Under the pieces are notes generated by a model. That model saw nothing but the letters and a program-made list of their open reading frames with translations, was not told the origin of the DNA and did not search any database. Below, piece by piece: positions 28,186 through 37,705 of a stretch of 45,201 nt of DNA. The stretch comes from Burkholderiaceae bacterium (GTDB taxonomy: Bacteria > Pseudomonadota > Gammaproteobacteria > Burkholderiales > Burkholderiaceae_D). How positions within the stretch are numbered: the first letter of the stretch is position 1; the number at the start of each line of letters is the position of its first letter. The stretch spans positions 1-45,201 of the forward strand of contig JAGTRJ010000026.1 in the NCBI GenBank assembly GCA_018261755.1, written 5' to 3'. The position numbers and the translations under genes were made by a program.

Positions 28186-29637
28186 ATGATGAATGAAAAC
28201 ATCGCGCAGCGGTTGCGCTACTGTTCGACGCTGCCGAGCCTGCCGGGCGTGGCGATACGCATCATCGATTTGGCCAACAAGCCGGATACCAGCATGGTGC
28301 AGATTTGCGAACAGGTATCGCTTGATCCGGCGCTGTCGGCCAAATTCCTCAAGGTTGCTCGCTCGCCGCTGTATCTGACACGTCGTGCCGCAAACAATGT
28401 CCGACAGGCGGTCAGCCTGTTGGGTACCCACGCATCGATCATGATTGCGCTTTCGTTTTCGTTGATGCATTCGTTTCGCGCCAATCCCGACAGCAAGCAT
28501 ATCGATACCGCCCGTTTCTGGCGCCGTGCGGTGTTGTGCGCGCTGGCATGCCGCGCGCTGGGTGAAAAATGCGGACTGAAAAAGCTCGATGATCTGTTCC
28601 TGGCCGGGTTGATGCAGGATATTGGCGTGCTGGTGTTCGACGTGATGATGCCGGACGAATACGCGCCGGTGAACCTGGCGGCGACCGGGCATGATGCGCT
28701 ACTGCAAGCCGAGCACGAAGCATTCGGCGCCGGGCATGACGAAGTTGGCTACTGGTTGCTCAAGCGCTGGAAGCTGCCGGACTATCTTGCGCTGTCCTGC
28801 CTGGCCAGCCACAGCCTGACGCAGGAAAAGGAAGCGATGTCGAAGATGACGGCATGCATTGCGGTCTCCGGTTATATCGCCGATCAGTTCCTGAATATGG
28901 GCAACCGCGAAATTGCGTCGCGTGCGGTGGCGGTGGCGAAGGAATTCCTGGAACTGGACGATGATGGTCTGGCCGGCGTGCTCGATGCGGTTGCAATGAG
29001 CCTGCCCGAAGCGGAAGACCTGTTCGATATCAGCCTGCTTGATGCATCCGAAATTTCGGCCATCATGGGCGAGGCGCGCGATTTGCAAATGCTGCGCCAG
29101 CTGAAAAAATCGCGTGAGCTTGAACTCAATTCGCAGCGCGATGCGCTCACAGGGGCGCACAACCGTGGCTATTTCGATACGATACTGGAGCGGGAATTCG
29201 ATCTGTCATCGCGCCACGGCTGGCCTTTGTCGGTCGCGATGATCGACCTCGACCACTTCAAGACCGTGAACGATATGTACGGCCACCAGGTTGGCGATGC
29301 GGTGCTGATTTCGGTGGTGCGCGCGGTGCAAGGAGTGCTGCGGCCAGATGACATTTTCGCGCGCTACGGTGGTGAGGAATTCGTGGTTGTGCTACCCGGC
29401 ACCAGCCTGGAAAACACATTGCGGGTGCTTGATCGCTTGAGGGAAAGCATTTCGTCGCTGGAGCATTTTCCGACCAAGGGCGAGCCGTTGCGCATTACCG
29501 CTTCGATCGGGGTCGCGACGCACATGGATGCAGGCCAGCGTTTCGAGCGCATCGAAGACATCGTTACTGCGATCGACCAGGCGATGTATCTGGCGAAGAA
29601 TCGCGGCCGCAATCGCATCGAAATGTGGCGGCAATGA
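28186..29637 (+). CDS. HDOD-GGDEF protein, predicted diguanylate cyclase
   Basis: 483 aa. The N-terminal HDOD domain (LPSLPGVAIRIIDLANKPD, LLGTHASIMIALSFSLMHSF, LAGLMQDIGVLVFDVM) is a signalling module of unknown ligand. A short coiled linker (LRQLKKSRELELNSQRDALT) leads to a GGDEF domain with an intact GGEEF active site and an RPDD inhibitory site five residues before it, so it should make cyclic di-GMP with feedback inhibition. The start has a strong GGAGGTGA site. A TATAAT at 27987-27992 is a possible -10. No other c-di-GMP genes are adjacent. Confidence 0.92.
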   Translation: MMNENIAQRLRYCSTLPSLPGVAIRIIDLANKPDTSMVQICEQVSLDPALSAKFLKVARSPLYLTRRAANNVRQAVSLLGTHASIMIALSFSLMHSFRANPDSKHIDTARFWRRAVLCALACRALGEKCGLKKLDDLFLAGLMQDIGVLVFDVMMPDEYAPVNLAATGHDALLQAEHEAFGAGHDEVGYWLLKRWKLPDYLALSCLASHSLTQEKEAMSKMTACIAVSGYIADQFLNMGNREIASRAVAVAKEFLELDDDGLAGVLDAVAMSLPEAEDLFDISLLDASEISAIMGEARDLQMLRQLKKSRELELNSQRDALTGAHNRGYFDTILEREFDLSSRHGWPLSVAMIDLDHFKTVNDMYGHQVGDAVLISVVRAVQGVLRPDDIFARYGGEEFVVVLPGTSLENTLRVLDRLRESISSLEHFPTKGEPLRITASIGVATHMDAGQRFERIEDIVTAIDQAMYLAKNRGRNRIEMWRQ

Positions 29638-29693
29638 CACCCCTGTTCGCCTCAGCATGCCGCGGCTTGCGGCGCCTTCATTCACGGTAAAAC

Positions 29694-30557
29694 ATGCTTG
29701 ATCTTCTTCTGTTCGCGCCGCCTGGCAAGATTTATCCGGCCGCCATCGCCGGCATTCTTGGTCTGCTGATAGGCAGTTTCCTCAATGTCGTGATCTACCG
29801 CATGCCGAAAATGATGCAGCGCGAATCCGACAATTACATCGCCGAGGAATTGGGCCGGGAACCGCCGCATACCGATCGCTTCAACCTGATCATGCCGCGT
29901 TCGGCCTGTCCGCAGTGCGGCCATCAAATTACCGCGCTGGAAAACATTCCGGTACTCAGCTATCTGTTCCTCGGCGGCAAGTGCAGCGCCTGCAAGGCGA
30001 AAATTCCGTGGCGCTACCCGCTGATCGAGCTGGTTACCGGCCTGCTGTCCGCGTATCTCATATGGCGCTTCGGCAGCGGCTTGACCGGGCTGGCAACGCT
30101 GCCATTTGCGTGGCTGCTGCTGGCGATGACTTTCATCGATCTGGACACGCAGTTCCTGCCGGATGATCTGACCTATTCGCTGCTGTGGCTCGGATTGCTG
30201 GTGAACCTGAAAGGCGGCTTCGTGCCGCTGCAGGATGCGGTCATCGGCGCCGCCGCCGGCTATCTTGCGCTATGGTCGATCTACTGGCTGTTCAAGCTGA
30301 CCACCGGCAAGGAAGGGATGGGCTACGGCGACTTCAAGCTGCTGGCGGCGCTTGGCGCATGGATGGGGTGGACCATGCTGCCGGCGATCATCCTGCTGTC
30401 GTCGGCGGTTGGCGCGGTGGTCGGCATCTGCCTGATACTGTTCGCCAAACATGGCCGTGACAAGCCGATTCCATTCGGCCCCTATCTGGCGGCCGCCGGC
30501 ATGCTGGCATTGCTGGCGGGCAAGCCGCTGTCGCAATTCCTTTACGGGTTCCTCTGA
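29694..30557 (+). CDS. pilD: Type IV prepilin peptidase and N-methyltransferase
   Basis: 287 aa, polytopic inner-membrane aspartyl protease that trims and methylates type IV prepilins and related pseudopilins. The N-terminal GSFLNVVIYRMP and the four-Cys zinc motif (CPQCGH ... CSACKAKIPWRYP) belong to the methyltransferase domain. The catalytic Asp residues are in MTFIDLDTQFLPDDLT and GMGYGDFKLLAALGAW. It overlaps coaE by one base. In many relatives pilB and pilC precede it; here an HDOD-GGDEF gene does. Confidence 0.95.
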   Translation: MLDLLLFAPPGKIYPAAIAGILGLLIGSFLNVVIYRMPKMMQRESDNYIAEELGREPPHTDRFNLIMPRSACPQCGHQITALENIPVLSYLFLGGKCSACKAKIPWRYPLIELVTGLLSAYLIWRFGSGLTGLATLPFAWLLLAMTFIDLDTQFLPDDLTYSLLWLGLLVNLKGGFVPLQDAVIGAAAGYLALWSIYWLFKLTTGKEGMGYGDFKLLAALGAWMGWTMLPAIILLSSAVGAVVGICLILFAKHGRDKPIPFGPYLAAAGMLALLAGKPLSQFLYGFL

Positions 30558-31183
30558 TGGCGGCTGCCGGGGCATTTTCCATCGGCCTGACCGGCGGAAT
30601 CGGCAGCGGCAAAACCACGATCGCCGGGCTGTTCGCGCAGCGCGGCGCCACCATTGTCGATACCGACGCGATCGCGCGCGGCCTGACGCAGCCCGGCGGC
30701 GCGGCGATTGATGCGATCCGGGCCGAATTCGGCCCGGAAGCGATCGATGCCTCAGGTGCGATGAACCGCGAACGGATGCGCGAGCAGGTATTTGCCGATC
30801 AACTGCTCAAAAAACGGCTCGAAGGCATTCTGCATCCGCTGATCCGGCTGCAGTGCGAGCGGGCTGCAAGCGCGGCAACCGGCGACTATGTGATATTCGA
30901 TGTGCCGCTCTTGGTGGAAACGCCGCACTGGCGCGAACGGGTTACGCGCATTCTGGTGGTCGATTGTCCGGAAGAATTGCAGTTGCGCCGCGTGATGGCG
31001 CGCAGCGGCATGAGCGAGGCGCAGGTGAAGGCGATCATCGCCGCGCAAACGACGCGCGCACAGCGGCTGTCGGTGGCTGACGACGTGATTGTCAATGATG
31101 GCGACGTTGCGTCGCTGGCGGCGGAAGTAGATCGGCTGCATGCGCTATATTGCCGATTGGCTGCCGCGGCTGACGGAAAATGA
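30557..31183 (+). CDS. coaE: Dephospho-CoA kinase
   Basis: 208 aa. Catalyses the last step of coenzyme A synthesis. P-loop GGIGSGKTT near the N-terminus, DTDAIARGLTQPGGAA substrate region, and the lid with HPLIR. The ATG overlaps the pilD stop. The order pilD-coaE-zapD-yacG is conserved in beta- and gammaproteobacteria. Confidence 0.96.
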   Translation: MAAAGAFSIGLTGGIGSGKTTIAGLFAQRGATIVDTDAIARGLTQPGGAAIDAIRAEFGPEAIDASGAMNRERMREQVFADQLLKKRLEGILHPLIRLQCERAASAATGDYVIFDVPLLVETPHWRERVTRILVVDCPEELQLRRVMARSGMSEAQVKAIIAAQTTRAQRLSVADDVIVNDGDVASLAAEVDRLHALYCRLAAAADGK

Positions 31184-31260
31184 CGGCGACATTGTAATTT
31201 CGCGCCGCTTGGGTCAAAATCACGTCATATTGTCCGGCCAATTACGATACGGTTGCTCCC

Positions 31261-32016
31261 TTGATTACCTACGAATATCCATTCAACGAGCGGATTCGCA
31301 CCCTGCTGCGGCTGGAAGACCTGTACGAAAAATTCATTTTCTTTCTGAATCAGGGGCACGCGCAGGAGCATCATGTTGCTCTGGCGACGATTTTCGAAAT
31401 GCTTGAAGTCGCCGGCAGGGCCGATCTGAAATCCGATTTGCTGCAGGAACTGGAGCGCCAGAAGCAGACGCTGCAAGGTTTCCGCTCGAACCCGAATGTC
31501 GAAACGGAAGCGCTGGATGCGATTCTGAATGAACTCGAACAGGTCGGCGCGGCATTGATGGCGGCGCAGGGCAAGACCGGCCAGAACATCCGCGACAACG
31601 AATGGCTGATGAGCATTCGCGGCCGCACCATCATTCCCGGCGGCGCATGCGAATTCGATTTGCCGGCCTACTACGCGTGGCAATTGCAGCCGTTTGAAAA
31701 GCGCTATGCCGACATTTCCGGCTGGTTTGCGCCGCTGCAACCGCTGTTCAACGGCCTGTCGCTGGTATTGCGGTTGCTGCGCGACTCTGGCCGCACGACC
31801 AAGATGATTGCCCACGCTGGCAGCTATCAGCAAATGTTGCAGGGCAAGACTTACCAGATGCTGCGCCTGACGGTGAATCCGGAACTGGGCGTGATCCCTG
31901 AAATCTCGGCCAACAAGTATATGCTGTGGGTGCGCTTCACCACGCAGGAGGGCGATCAGAAGCCGAAGCCGTTCGAGGATGACGTGTCGTTCGACCTGAC
32001 GCTGTGTAACTTCTGA
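31261..32016 (+). CDS. zapD: Cell division protein ZapD
   Basis: 251 aa, DUF1342 family. It crosslinks FtsZ filaments at the division ring. It begins with a TTG codon at 31261; the following [20 protein letters not shown] is the normal N-terminus, so the rare start is convincing. It overlaps yacG by one base. Confidence 0.95.
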   Translation: MITYEYPFNERIRTLLRLEDLYEKFIFFLNQGHAQEHHVALATIFEMLEVAGRADLKSDLLQELERQKQTLQGFRSNPNVETEALDAILNELEQVGAALMAAQGKTGQNIRDNEWLMSIRGRTIIPGGACEFDLPAYYAWQLQPFEKRYADISGWFAPLQPLFNGLSLVLRLLRDSGRTTKMIAHAGSYQQMLQGKTYQMLRLTVNPELGVIPEISANKYMLWVRFTTQEGDQKPKPFEDDVSFDLTLCNF

Positions 32017-32204
32017 TGGCGCCGGTGGTTGATTGCCCGACCTGCGGCAAGAAGGTCGAATGGAGCGAAAAGAATCCGTACCGGCCTTTCTGTTCCGAAC
32101 GCTGCAAGCAGATCGATCTTGGCGCCTGGGCCGAAGAAAAATACGCGATCCCGGCGGCCGAGCCGGAAGAAATGGATGACGACGCGCCGAACGGGTTACA
32201 ATAG
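32016..32204 (+). CDS. yacG: DNA gyrase inhibitor YacG, zinc finger
   Basis: 62 aa with the zinc ligands CPTCGKKV and FCSERCK, and an acidic C-terminal tail. In E. coli it binds GyrB and inhibits gyrase. Last gene of the pilD-coaE-zapD-yacG set. Confidence 0.94.
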   Translation: MAPVVDCPTCGKKVEWSEKNPYRPFCSERCKQIDLGAWAEEKYAIPAAEPEEMDDDAPNGLQ

Positions 32205-32465
32205 GCCCTCGCGCACGCAAACGGTTTCAAGATACTGTATGGTGTATTTCCAGACAGCCAGCGCTTACCTGGCACAGCACATGCAATTCCCCGCATACTC
32301 CCACTCTCGATGGCGGCGCCCCGCCTGATTCCGGCGGGCGGCCGGGCGGTTTTCGCGCCCCGGCCAGCACGCATCTCTCAGCATGCGGCTCCGCGTGCTG
32401 CATGCATCAAAACCATCGAATGATTCGGCCGCGTTGCGGCCAGTCACAGTTTTCAGGGGTAAATC
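32205..32465 (+). promoter_or_regulatory. Structured leader before trpG, possible attenuator
   Basis: 260 bp with several strong inverted repeats: GGCCGGGCG/CGCCCCGGCC (32340-32365), AGCATGCGG/CGCGTGCT (about 32379-32399) and GGCCGC-GTT-GCGGCC (32428-32442). A 29-codon frame (32239-32328) ends SRWRRPA with one Trp just before the stop, where a leader peptide would place it. A single Trp and no clear T-run after a stem make attenuation uncertain. Confidence 0.35.
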
Positions 32466-33029
32466 ATGTTACTGATGATCGACAATTACGATTCGTTCAC
32501 CTACAACCTGGTGCAGTATTTCGGCGAGCTGGGCGAAGAAGTGCGCACCTACCGCAATGATGAAATCACCATCGAGCAGATCGAGGCAATGAAGCCGGAT
32601 CGCATCTGCCTTTCGCCCGGGCCCTGCACGCCGGCCGAAGCCGGCATCTGCATTGACGTCTTGAAACACTTCGCCGGCAAGATTCCGATGCTCGGTGTCT
32701 GCCTCGGCCATCAGGCGATTGGCGCCGCGTTCGGCGGCAAGGTGGTGCGGGCGCAGGAAATCATGCATGGCAAGACGTCCGACATCACGCACACCGGGGT
32801 CGGCATCTTCCGCGGCTTGCCCAGTCCGTTCACCGTCATCCGCTACCACTCGCTCGCGATCGAACGCGAATCGCTGCCGGATTGCCTCGAAATCACCGCG
32901 CAGACGGCAGACGGCGAAATCATGGGTGTGCGCCACAAAGAGTATCCGATTGAGGGGGTGCAGTTCCACCCGGAATCGATCCTGTCCGAGCACGGCCACG
33001 CGCTGCTGAAAAACTTCCTGGAGGGCTGA
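32466..33029 (+). CDS. trpG: Anthranilate synthase glutaminase subunit
   Basis: 187 aa class I glutamine amidotransferase. Nucleophile Cys in GVCLGHQ, with His and Glu in GVQFHPES. It delivers ammonia to TrpE for anthranilate, and in many bacteria also to PabB for p-aminobenzoate. trpE, normally just upstream, is absent. trpD starts 3 bp later. Confidence 0.95.
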   Translation: MLLMIDNYDSFTYNLVQYFGELGEEVRTYRNDEITIEQIEAMKPDRICLSPGPCTPAEAGICIDVLKHFAGKIPMLGVCLGHQAIGAAFGGKVVRAQEIMHGKTSDITHTGVGIFRGLPSPFTVIRYHSLAIERESLPDCLEITAQTADGEIMGVRHKEYPIEGVQFHPESILSEHGHALLKNFLEG

Positions 33030-33032
33030 GCG

Positions 33033-34070
33033 ATGTCAATAACGCCGCAGGAAGCGCTGCTACGCTGCATCGAGCACCGCGAGATTTTCCACGATGAAAT
33101 GCTGACGCTGTTCCGGAAAATCATGTCCGGCGAAATGTCGCCGGTGATGATCGCCGCGCTGACGATGGGTTTGCGCGTGAAGAAGGAAACGGTGGGTGAA
33201 ATCGCCGCCGCCGCGCAGGTGATGCGCGAATTTTCGACCAAGGTGCCGCTGACCGACACCGCCAATCTGGTCGACATCGTCGGCACTGGCGGCGATGGCG
33301 CCAACACGTTCAACATTTCGACCGCGTCGATGTTCGTCGCCGCCGCCGCCGGCGCGCGCGTGGCCAAGCATGGCGGCCGCGGCGTATCGTCGTCGTCCGG
33401 TAGCGCCGATCTGGTCGAATCGCTGGGGGCGAAGATCGACCTCACGCCGCCGCAGGTGGCCGAATGTTTTGCCCAGACCGGCATCTGTTTCATGTTCGCG
33501 CCGCAGCACCATGCGGCGATGAAACATGCGGCGCCGGTGCGGCGCGAACTCGGCGTGCGCACGATTTTCAATATTCTGGGTCCGCTGACCAATCCGGCCG
33601 GCGCGCCGAACATCCTGCTGGGTGTGTTCCATCCCGATCTGGTCGGGATTCAGGTGCGCGTGCTGCAAAAGCTGGGCGCGCAACATGCGCTGGTGGTCTG
33701 GGGGCGCGACAATCTGGACGAGGTTTCGCTCGGCGCCGGCACGCTGGTGGGCGAACTGAGGGATGGCAAGATCCGCGAATATGAGATCCATCCGGAAGAT
33801 TTCGGCATGCAGATGGTGGCGACGCGCAATTTCGCGGTCGCGAACGCGGCCGAATCGAAGGAAAAGGTGCTGGCGGCGCTGGCGAACGAGCCGGGGGCAG
33901 TATCCGACATCGTAGCCATCAATGCCGGCGCGGCGCTGTATGCGGCCAACATCGCGAAATCGATCGCCGATGGCATCGAGCGCGCGCGCACGGTGATGGC
34001 CTCCGGCGCTGCGCGGGCGAAGCTGGAGCAGTTCGTGAACGTGACGCGGCGCATCAGCGAGGGGAAGTGA
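33033..34070 (+). CDS. trpD: Anthranilate phosphoribosyltransferase
   Basis: 345 aa. Second step of tryptophan synthesis, joining PRPP and anthranilate. The PRPP loop [14 protein letters not shown] and the [15 protein letters not shown] segment are intact. Overlapping or nearly so with both neighbours in a trpGDC operon. Confidence 0.97.
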   Translation: MSITPQEALLRCIEHREIFHDEMLTLFRKIMSGEMSPVMIAALTMGLRVKKETVGEIAAAAQVMREFSTKVPLTDTANLVDIVGTGGDGANTFNISTASMFVAAAAGARVAKHGGRGVSSSSGSADLVESLGAKIDLTPPQVAECFAQTGICFMFAPQHHAAMKHAAPVRRELGVRTIFNILGPLTNPAGAPNILLGVFHPDLVGIQVRVLQKLGAQHALVVWGRDNLDEVSLGAGTLVGELRDGKIREYEIHPEDFGMQMVATRNFAVANAAESKEKVLAALANEPGAVSDIVAINAGAALYAANIAKSIADGIERARTVMASGAARAKLEQFVNVTRRISEGK

Positions 34071-34071
34071 C

Positions 34072-34872
34072 ATGTCCGACATTCTGAAAAAAATCCTGTC
34101 GGTAAAGGCAGAGGAAATCGCGGCGGCGAAAGCGGCGCGCTCGCTGGTCAGTTTGCGGGGCGAAGTCGAATCCGGTCTGTCGCCGGACAAGGCGGTGCGC
34201 GGCTTCGAGCGCGGGTTGCGGGCGAAAATCGCCGCCGGCAAGGCAGGCGTGATCGCCGAGGTGAAAAAGGCGTCGCCATCGAAAGGCGTGATTCGCGCCG
34301 ATTTCCGCCCGGCTGAAATCGCCGTCAGCTATGAAACGCATGGCGCGGCCTGCCTGTCGGTACTGACCGATGCGCCGTTCTTCCAGGGCGCGCCAGAATT
34401 CCTGCGGCAGGCACGCGCCGCGTGCGCATTGCCGGTGCTGCGCAAGGATTTCATCGTCGATCCGTATCAGGTGTACCAAGCGCGGCTGTGGGGCGCCGAC
34501 TGCATCCTGCTGATCGTGGCCGCGCTGGCGCCAAGCCAGATGGCCGAACTGGAAGCGTGCGCGCTGGAGCTGGGGATGGACGTGCTGGTCGAGTCGCATG
34601 ACGGCAAGGAGCTGGATGCGGCGCTGCGGCTGAAAACGCCGCTGATGGGGATCAACAACCGCAACCTGCGCACGTTCGAAACTTCGCTTGAGACCACGCT
34701 CGGCCTGCTGAAAAACGTGCCGGCCGACCGGCTGGTGGTGACCGAATCCGGCATCCTGACGCCGGCCGATGTGAAGCGGATGCGCGACGCGAACGTGCAT
34801 GCGTTCCTGGTGGGCGAAGCCTTCATGCGCGCGCCGGAGCCTGGCGTCGAGCTGGAACGGCTGTTCGCCTGA
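34072..34872 (+). CDS. trpC: Indole-3-glycerol-phosphate synthase
   Basis: 266 aa TIM barrel. Lys in [22 protein letters not shown], and the phosphate loop ESGI near the C-terminus mark the family. It is monofunctional, without a TrpF domain, as usual in betaproteobacteria. It begins 1 bp after the trpD stop and is followed by dispersed repeat copy 2. Confidence 0.97.
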   Translation: MSDILKKILSVKAEEIAAAKAARSLVSLRGEVESGLSPDKAVRGFERGLRAKIAAGKAGVIAEVKKASPSKGVIRADFRPAEIAVSYETHGAACLSVLTDAPFFQGAPEFLRQARAACALPVLRKDFIVDPYQVYQARLWGADCILLIVAALAPSQMAELEACALELGMDVLVESHDGKELDAALRLKTPLMGINNRNLRTFETSLETTLGLLKNVPADRLVVTESGILTPADVKRMRDANVHAFLVGEAFMRAPEPGVELERLFA

Positions 34873-34906
34873 AATCGGGCGCTGCCGGGCAGGCTGTCAC
34901 TGGCAG

Positions 34907-35029
34907 GTCAAAATAACTGACTCAAGCGGCGTTTTGGGTCAGTAAGGTCTAAAAATATACTCCGCCCAGTATTTAAAAACAGCCAGCAAAATCGTGGCCC
35001 AGAGGCTGGTTTTTGCTATATACCCCCAC
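34907..35029 (-). repeat. Dispersed structured repeat, copy 2
   Basis: The reverse complement of 34907-35026 aligns without gaps to 1965-2084 over 120 bp. The inner arms AAAAACAGCC and GGCTGGTTTTT can pair; in copy 3 the same place has GC-rich arms that also pair. It fills the gap between the convergent trpC and the hypothetical gene at 35062. Confidence 0.82.
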
Positions 35030-35061
35030 AGGTTTTTGCGTGCGCTGCCTGTTGGTGGCGC

Positions 35062-35352
35062 CTAGCGCACGAACCAGTCGAACATTGCCGGCAGCAGCCG
35101 GAAATTCTGGGTCAGGTTTTTGCCGTCGGCCTCGCGCGCGAACGGCATCAGCGGCGAACCGCATGGAATCATCAGGCGCGAGCTGGACAGTTCAACCTGC
35201 GCATACACCGCGTCCAGATCGTAACCGGCGCCGGCGTAAAACTCCCCGGCAAATGCGGCCACGGCGGCCTTGCCGGCCTCGTTCAGACGACCGATGCAAT
35301 CGTAGCCCTCGTCAAATTTCTTGCGTGCGCTTTCGTAATCCACTTGTTCCAT
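35062..35352 (-). CDS. Conserved-looking hypothetical protein
   Basis: 96 aa from the ATG at 35352 (MEQVDYESARKKFDEGYDCI); the frame is open 16 codons further, but that part overlaps the peptidase gene and two near-identical GTCCGTAA bits. No family recognised. Mixed helical, soluble, with AGKAAVAAFAGEFYAGAGYD in the first half and PCGSPLMPFAREADG later. It follows the M61 peptidase gene by 28 bp in the same direction and may be co-transcribed. Confidence 0.6.
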   Translation of the reverse strand: MEQVDYESARKKFDEGYDCIGRLNEAGKAAVAAFAGEFYAGAGYDLDAVYAQVELSSSRLMIPCGSPLMPFAREADGKNLTQNFRLLPAMFDWFVR

Positions 35353-35380
35353 ATTGTGTCCGTAATGTGTCCGTAACGGG

Positions 35381-37198
35381 TTATTGCGCCAGCCAGCCAT
35401 CGAACAGCTTGGCGGCGGCAGCCGATTTGCGTTTCACCTGCAATTTGGCCTGCGGCGTGTTGTCGCCCTGCAGCGTAATGTCGAACGTCATCAGCTCGTC
35501 GCGGCGGAAGGCGTGGGCCGTGATTCTGTCGCCGACCGCGTAACGCGCCAGCAACGCATCCAGATTGGTGGCGGTGACACGCAAGCCGTCAAGCGCGAGC
35601 AGCACGTCGTGCGCCGACAGGGCGGCCAGATGCGCCGCGCCGCCTTCATACACATGCGCCAGCTTGCATTCGTTGCCGCGCACCGCGGCGGAGGCGATTC
35701 GCACGTCGAGGCTGGCCGCATGGCGCTTGCGGTTGTCGCTGTACGCGATGCCGAACGGCGTCAGCAGCCGCGCCAGCGGCAAGTCGTCCGTGCCGCGCAG
35801 GTACTGGTCGAAGAAGCGCTTGAGCTTCAGACCGCTGACTTCGCTGATCAATGCTTCGATTTCATCATCGGTGATGCCGCGCTGCGCCGCGCCTTCGCGG
35901 TAGAAATCGCGGCCATAGCGCTGCCACAGCGCGCGCATCACGTCATCCAGCGATTTGTCGCCGTCGGTCTTGGCGCGGATGGTCAGGTCGAGCGCCAGCG
36001 CCACCAGCGCGCCCTTGGTGTAGTAATTCACCAGCGCGTTGGGCGAATTTTCATCCTGACGGTAATACTTGATCCACGCATCGAAACTGGCATCGGCCAC
36101 GCTTTGCTTGAAGCGGCCGCCGCTGCGCAGCACGTTGTTGATCGTGCGCTCGACCTGCTTCAGGTAGCCGGCAATATCGATCACGCCGCTTCGCACCAGC
36201 ATCAGGTCGTCGTAATAACTGGTGAAGCCTTCGAACAGCCACAGCAGCGGGGTGTAATTCTCGTTTTGCAGGTCATACGGCACGAACGTGGCCGGTTTGA
36301 TCCGCTTCACGTGCCAGGTATGGAAATATTCGTGGCTGCACAGGCCGAGGAAGGTGCGGTAGCCGTCGCTCATTTCGGTCTTGCCCGCGACCGGCAAATC
36401 GTTGCGCGAACACAGCAGCGCGGTCGAGGCGCGGTGTTCCAGTCCGCCATAGCCTTCTCCCACCACCATCACCAGAAAGACGTAGCGCTCCATCGGCGCA
36501 CTCAGCGATTTCGGTTCGAACAGCGCGATTTGCGCTTCGCACACTTTCTTCAGGTCGGCCGTGATGCGCGCCAGGTCGAGATTCGGCACCTGGCCGGTAA
36601 CCGCGACTTCATGCAGCACGCCATGCGCCTTGAAACTAGCCAGCGTGAAATGGCCCATTTCGACCGGGTGGTCGATCAGTTCGTCGTAATTCGCGGCGAT
36701 GTAGCTGCCAAAGTCGTGCCGCGTCGCGCGCCATTCCGGCAGCGAGGTGGCGATGCGCCATCCCCTGCACGCAGCCTCGGCCGGGCGGCGGATGTCGATC
36801 ACATGCGGCAGATGCTCTTGCCCGTGCACGCGCAGGAACACGCTGCTGCCGTTGAAAAAGCCGTGCGTCTGATCGAGATGCGCGGCGCGCACCGACAGAT
36901 CCCAGGCGTAAACGTCGTAGCTCAGCACCAGCTGTCCGCTGCACGGTGCCGCATGCCAGGTGTCCTTGCTCCGCTTTTCCAGCGCGACTGGCAGGCCGCT
37001 GCATTCGGCGCGAATCTGCACGATGTTGCGCGCGAATTCGCGCAGCATGTAGCTGCCAGGAATCCATGCCGGCAGCGAAAAAAGCTGGCCGTCCGCGGCT
37101 GGCCGTTCGACCGTCAGCGTGATCGAAAACAGGTGGGCGCCGGCATCCTTGACCGCAATCGCGTATTCAATCCGGTTTCTGGCCGCCGCTTTCATCAT
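35381..37198 (-). CDS. M61-family metallopeptidase with PDZ domain
   Basis: 605 aa, glycyl-aminopeptidase-like. The zinc site is HEYFHTWH with the distal Glu in LLWLFEGFTSYYDD. An N-terminal beta domain precedes the thermolysin-like core, and a PDZ-like domain (SAHDVLLALDGLRVTATNLD) lies near the C-terminus. No signal peptide is seen, so a cytoplasmic place is likely. The 616-codon open frame on the opposite strand is a GC-rich shadow. Confidence 0.92.
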   Translation of the reverse strand: MMKAAARNRIEYAIAVKDAGAHLFSITLTVERPAADGQLFSLPAWIPGSYMLREFARNIVQIRAECSGLPVALEKRSKDTWHAAPCSGQLVLSYDVYAWDLSVRAAHLDQTHGFFNGSSVFLRVHGQEHLPHVIDIRRPAEAACRGWRIATSLPEWRATRHDFGSYIAANYDELIDHPVEMGHFTLASFKAHGVLHEVAVTGQVPNLDLARITADLKKVCEAQIALFEPKSLSAPMERYVFLVMVVGEGYGGLEHRASTALLCSRNDLPVAGKTEMSDGYRTFLGLCSHEYFHTWHVKRIKPATFVPYDLQNENYTPLLWLFEGFTSYYDDLMLVRSGVIDIAGYLKQVERTINNVLRSGGRFKQSVADASFDAWIKYYRQDENSPNALVNYYTKGALVALALDLTIRAKTDGDKSLDDVMRALWQRYGRDFYREGAAQRGITDDEIEALISEVSGLKLKRFFDQYLRGTDDLPLARLLTPFGIAYSDNRKRHAASLDVRIASAAVRGNECKLAHVYEGGAAHLAALSAHDVLLALDGLRVTATNLDALLARYAVGDRITAHAFRRDELMTFDITLQGDNTPQAKLQVKRKSAAAAKLFDGWLAQ

Positions 37199-37677
37199 GC
37201 CCTCACGTTAACCGCGATTAGCGTCAGCAGTTGAGCGCCGATGACGACGCAGGTCAGCCGGTAGCGCAGCGTCAGCACCCATTCCGGCATGTGGTATTGC
37301 GGGTACATCCGGCGGTCGAAGCGGTAGGCAAGGATGAAGCAGGCCATCGACAGCGCAAAGCCGAGGCCGACATCGATCAGCACGCCGACCCACGCCAGAA
37401 TCGCCGGCGCCACGCCCCATAGCAGCACCTTCTTCGTTTCTTCGCCGCTCATGTCGCCGGTCAACAGCGCCGCGCCCCAGTGGATGCCGCCGATGAACGA
37501 CAGGATCGCGATGCCATACGACAGCTGGCCGCGGACGAGATCGCCAATCCAGTCCGGATGGACGATCCAGCAGCCGATCGACAGCAGCACGAAGGGCGCC
37601 AGCGCGCCGATGCCCAGCACGTGCGCCAGTCGTTTGTCGAAGAAATGGTTGTTCAGGAACTGCTTGTACGAAAGCAT
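37195..37677 (-). CDS. DUF3429 membrane protein
   Basis: 160 aa from the ATG at 37677 (MLSYKQFLNNHF). It has four to five hydrophobic segments, with LSFIGGIHWGAAL typical of DUF3429. Function unknown. It overlaps the start of the M61 peptidase gene by 4 bp and follows metH closely, so the three may share a transcript. Confidence 0.88.
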   Translation of the reverse strand: MLSYKQFLNNHFFDKRLAHVLGIGALAPFVLLSIGCWIVHPDWIGDLVRGQLSYGIAILSFIGGIHWGAALLTGDMSGEETKKVLLWGVAPAILAWVGVLIDVGLGFALSMACFILAYRFDRRMYPQYHMPEWVLTLRYRLTCVVIGAQLLTLIAVNVRA

Positions 37678-37705
37678 GGGGCAACCTCGTGTGCGATGGT
37701 TTGGT

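Noticed and set aside
35384-37234. Plus-strand 616-codon open frame
   Set aside because: It lies wholly antisense to the M61 peptidase gene, is rich in His, Arg and Gln as GC-rich shadows are, and has no domain.
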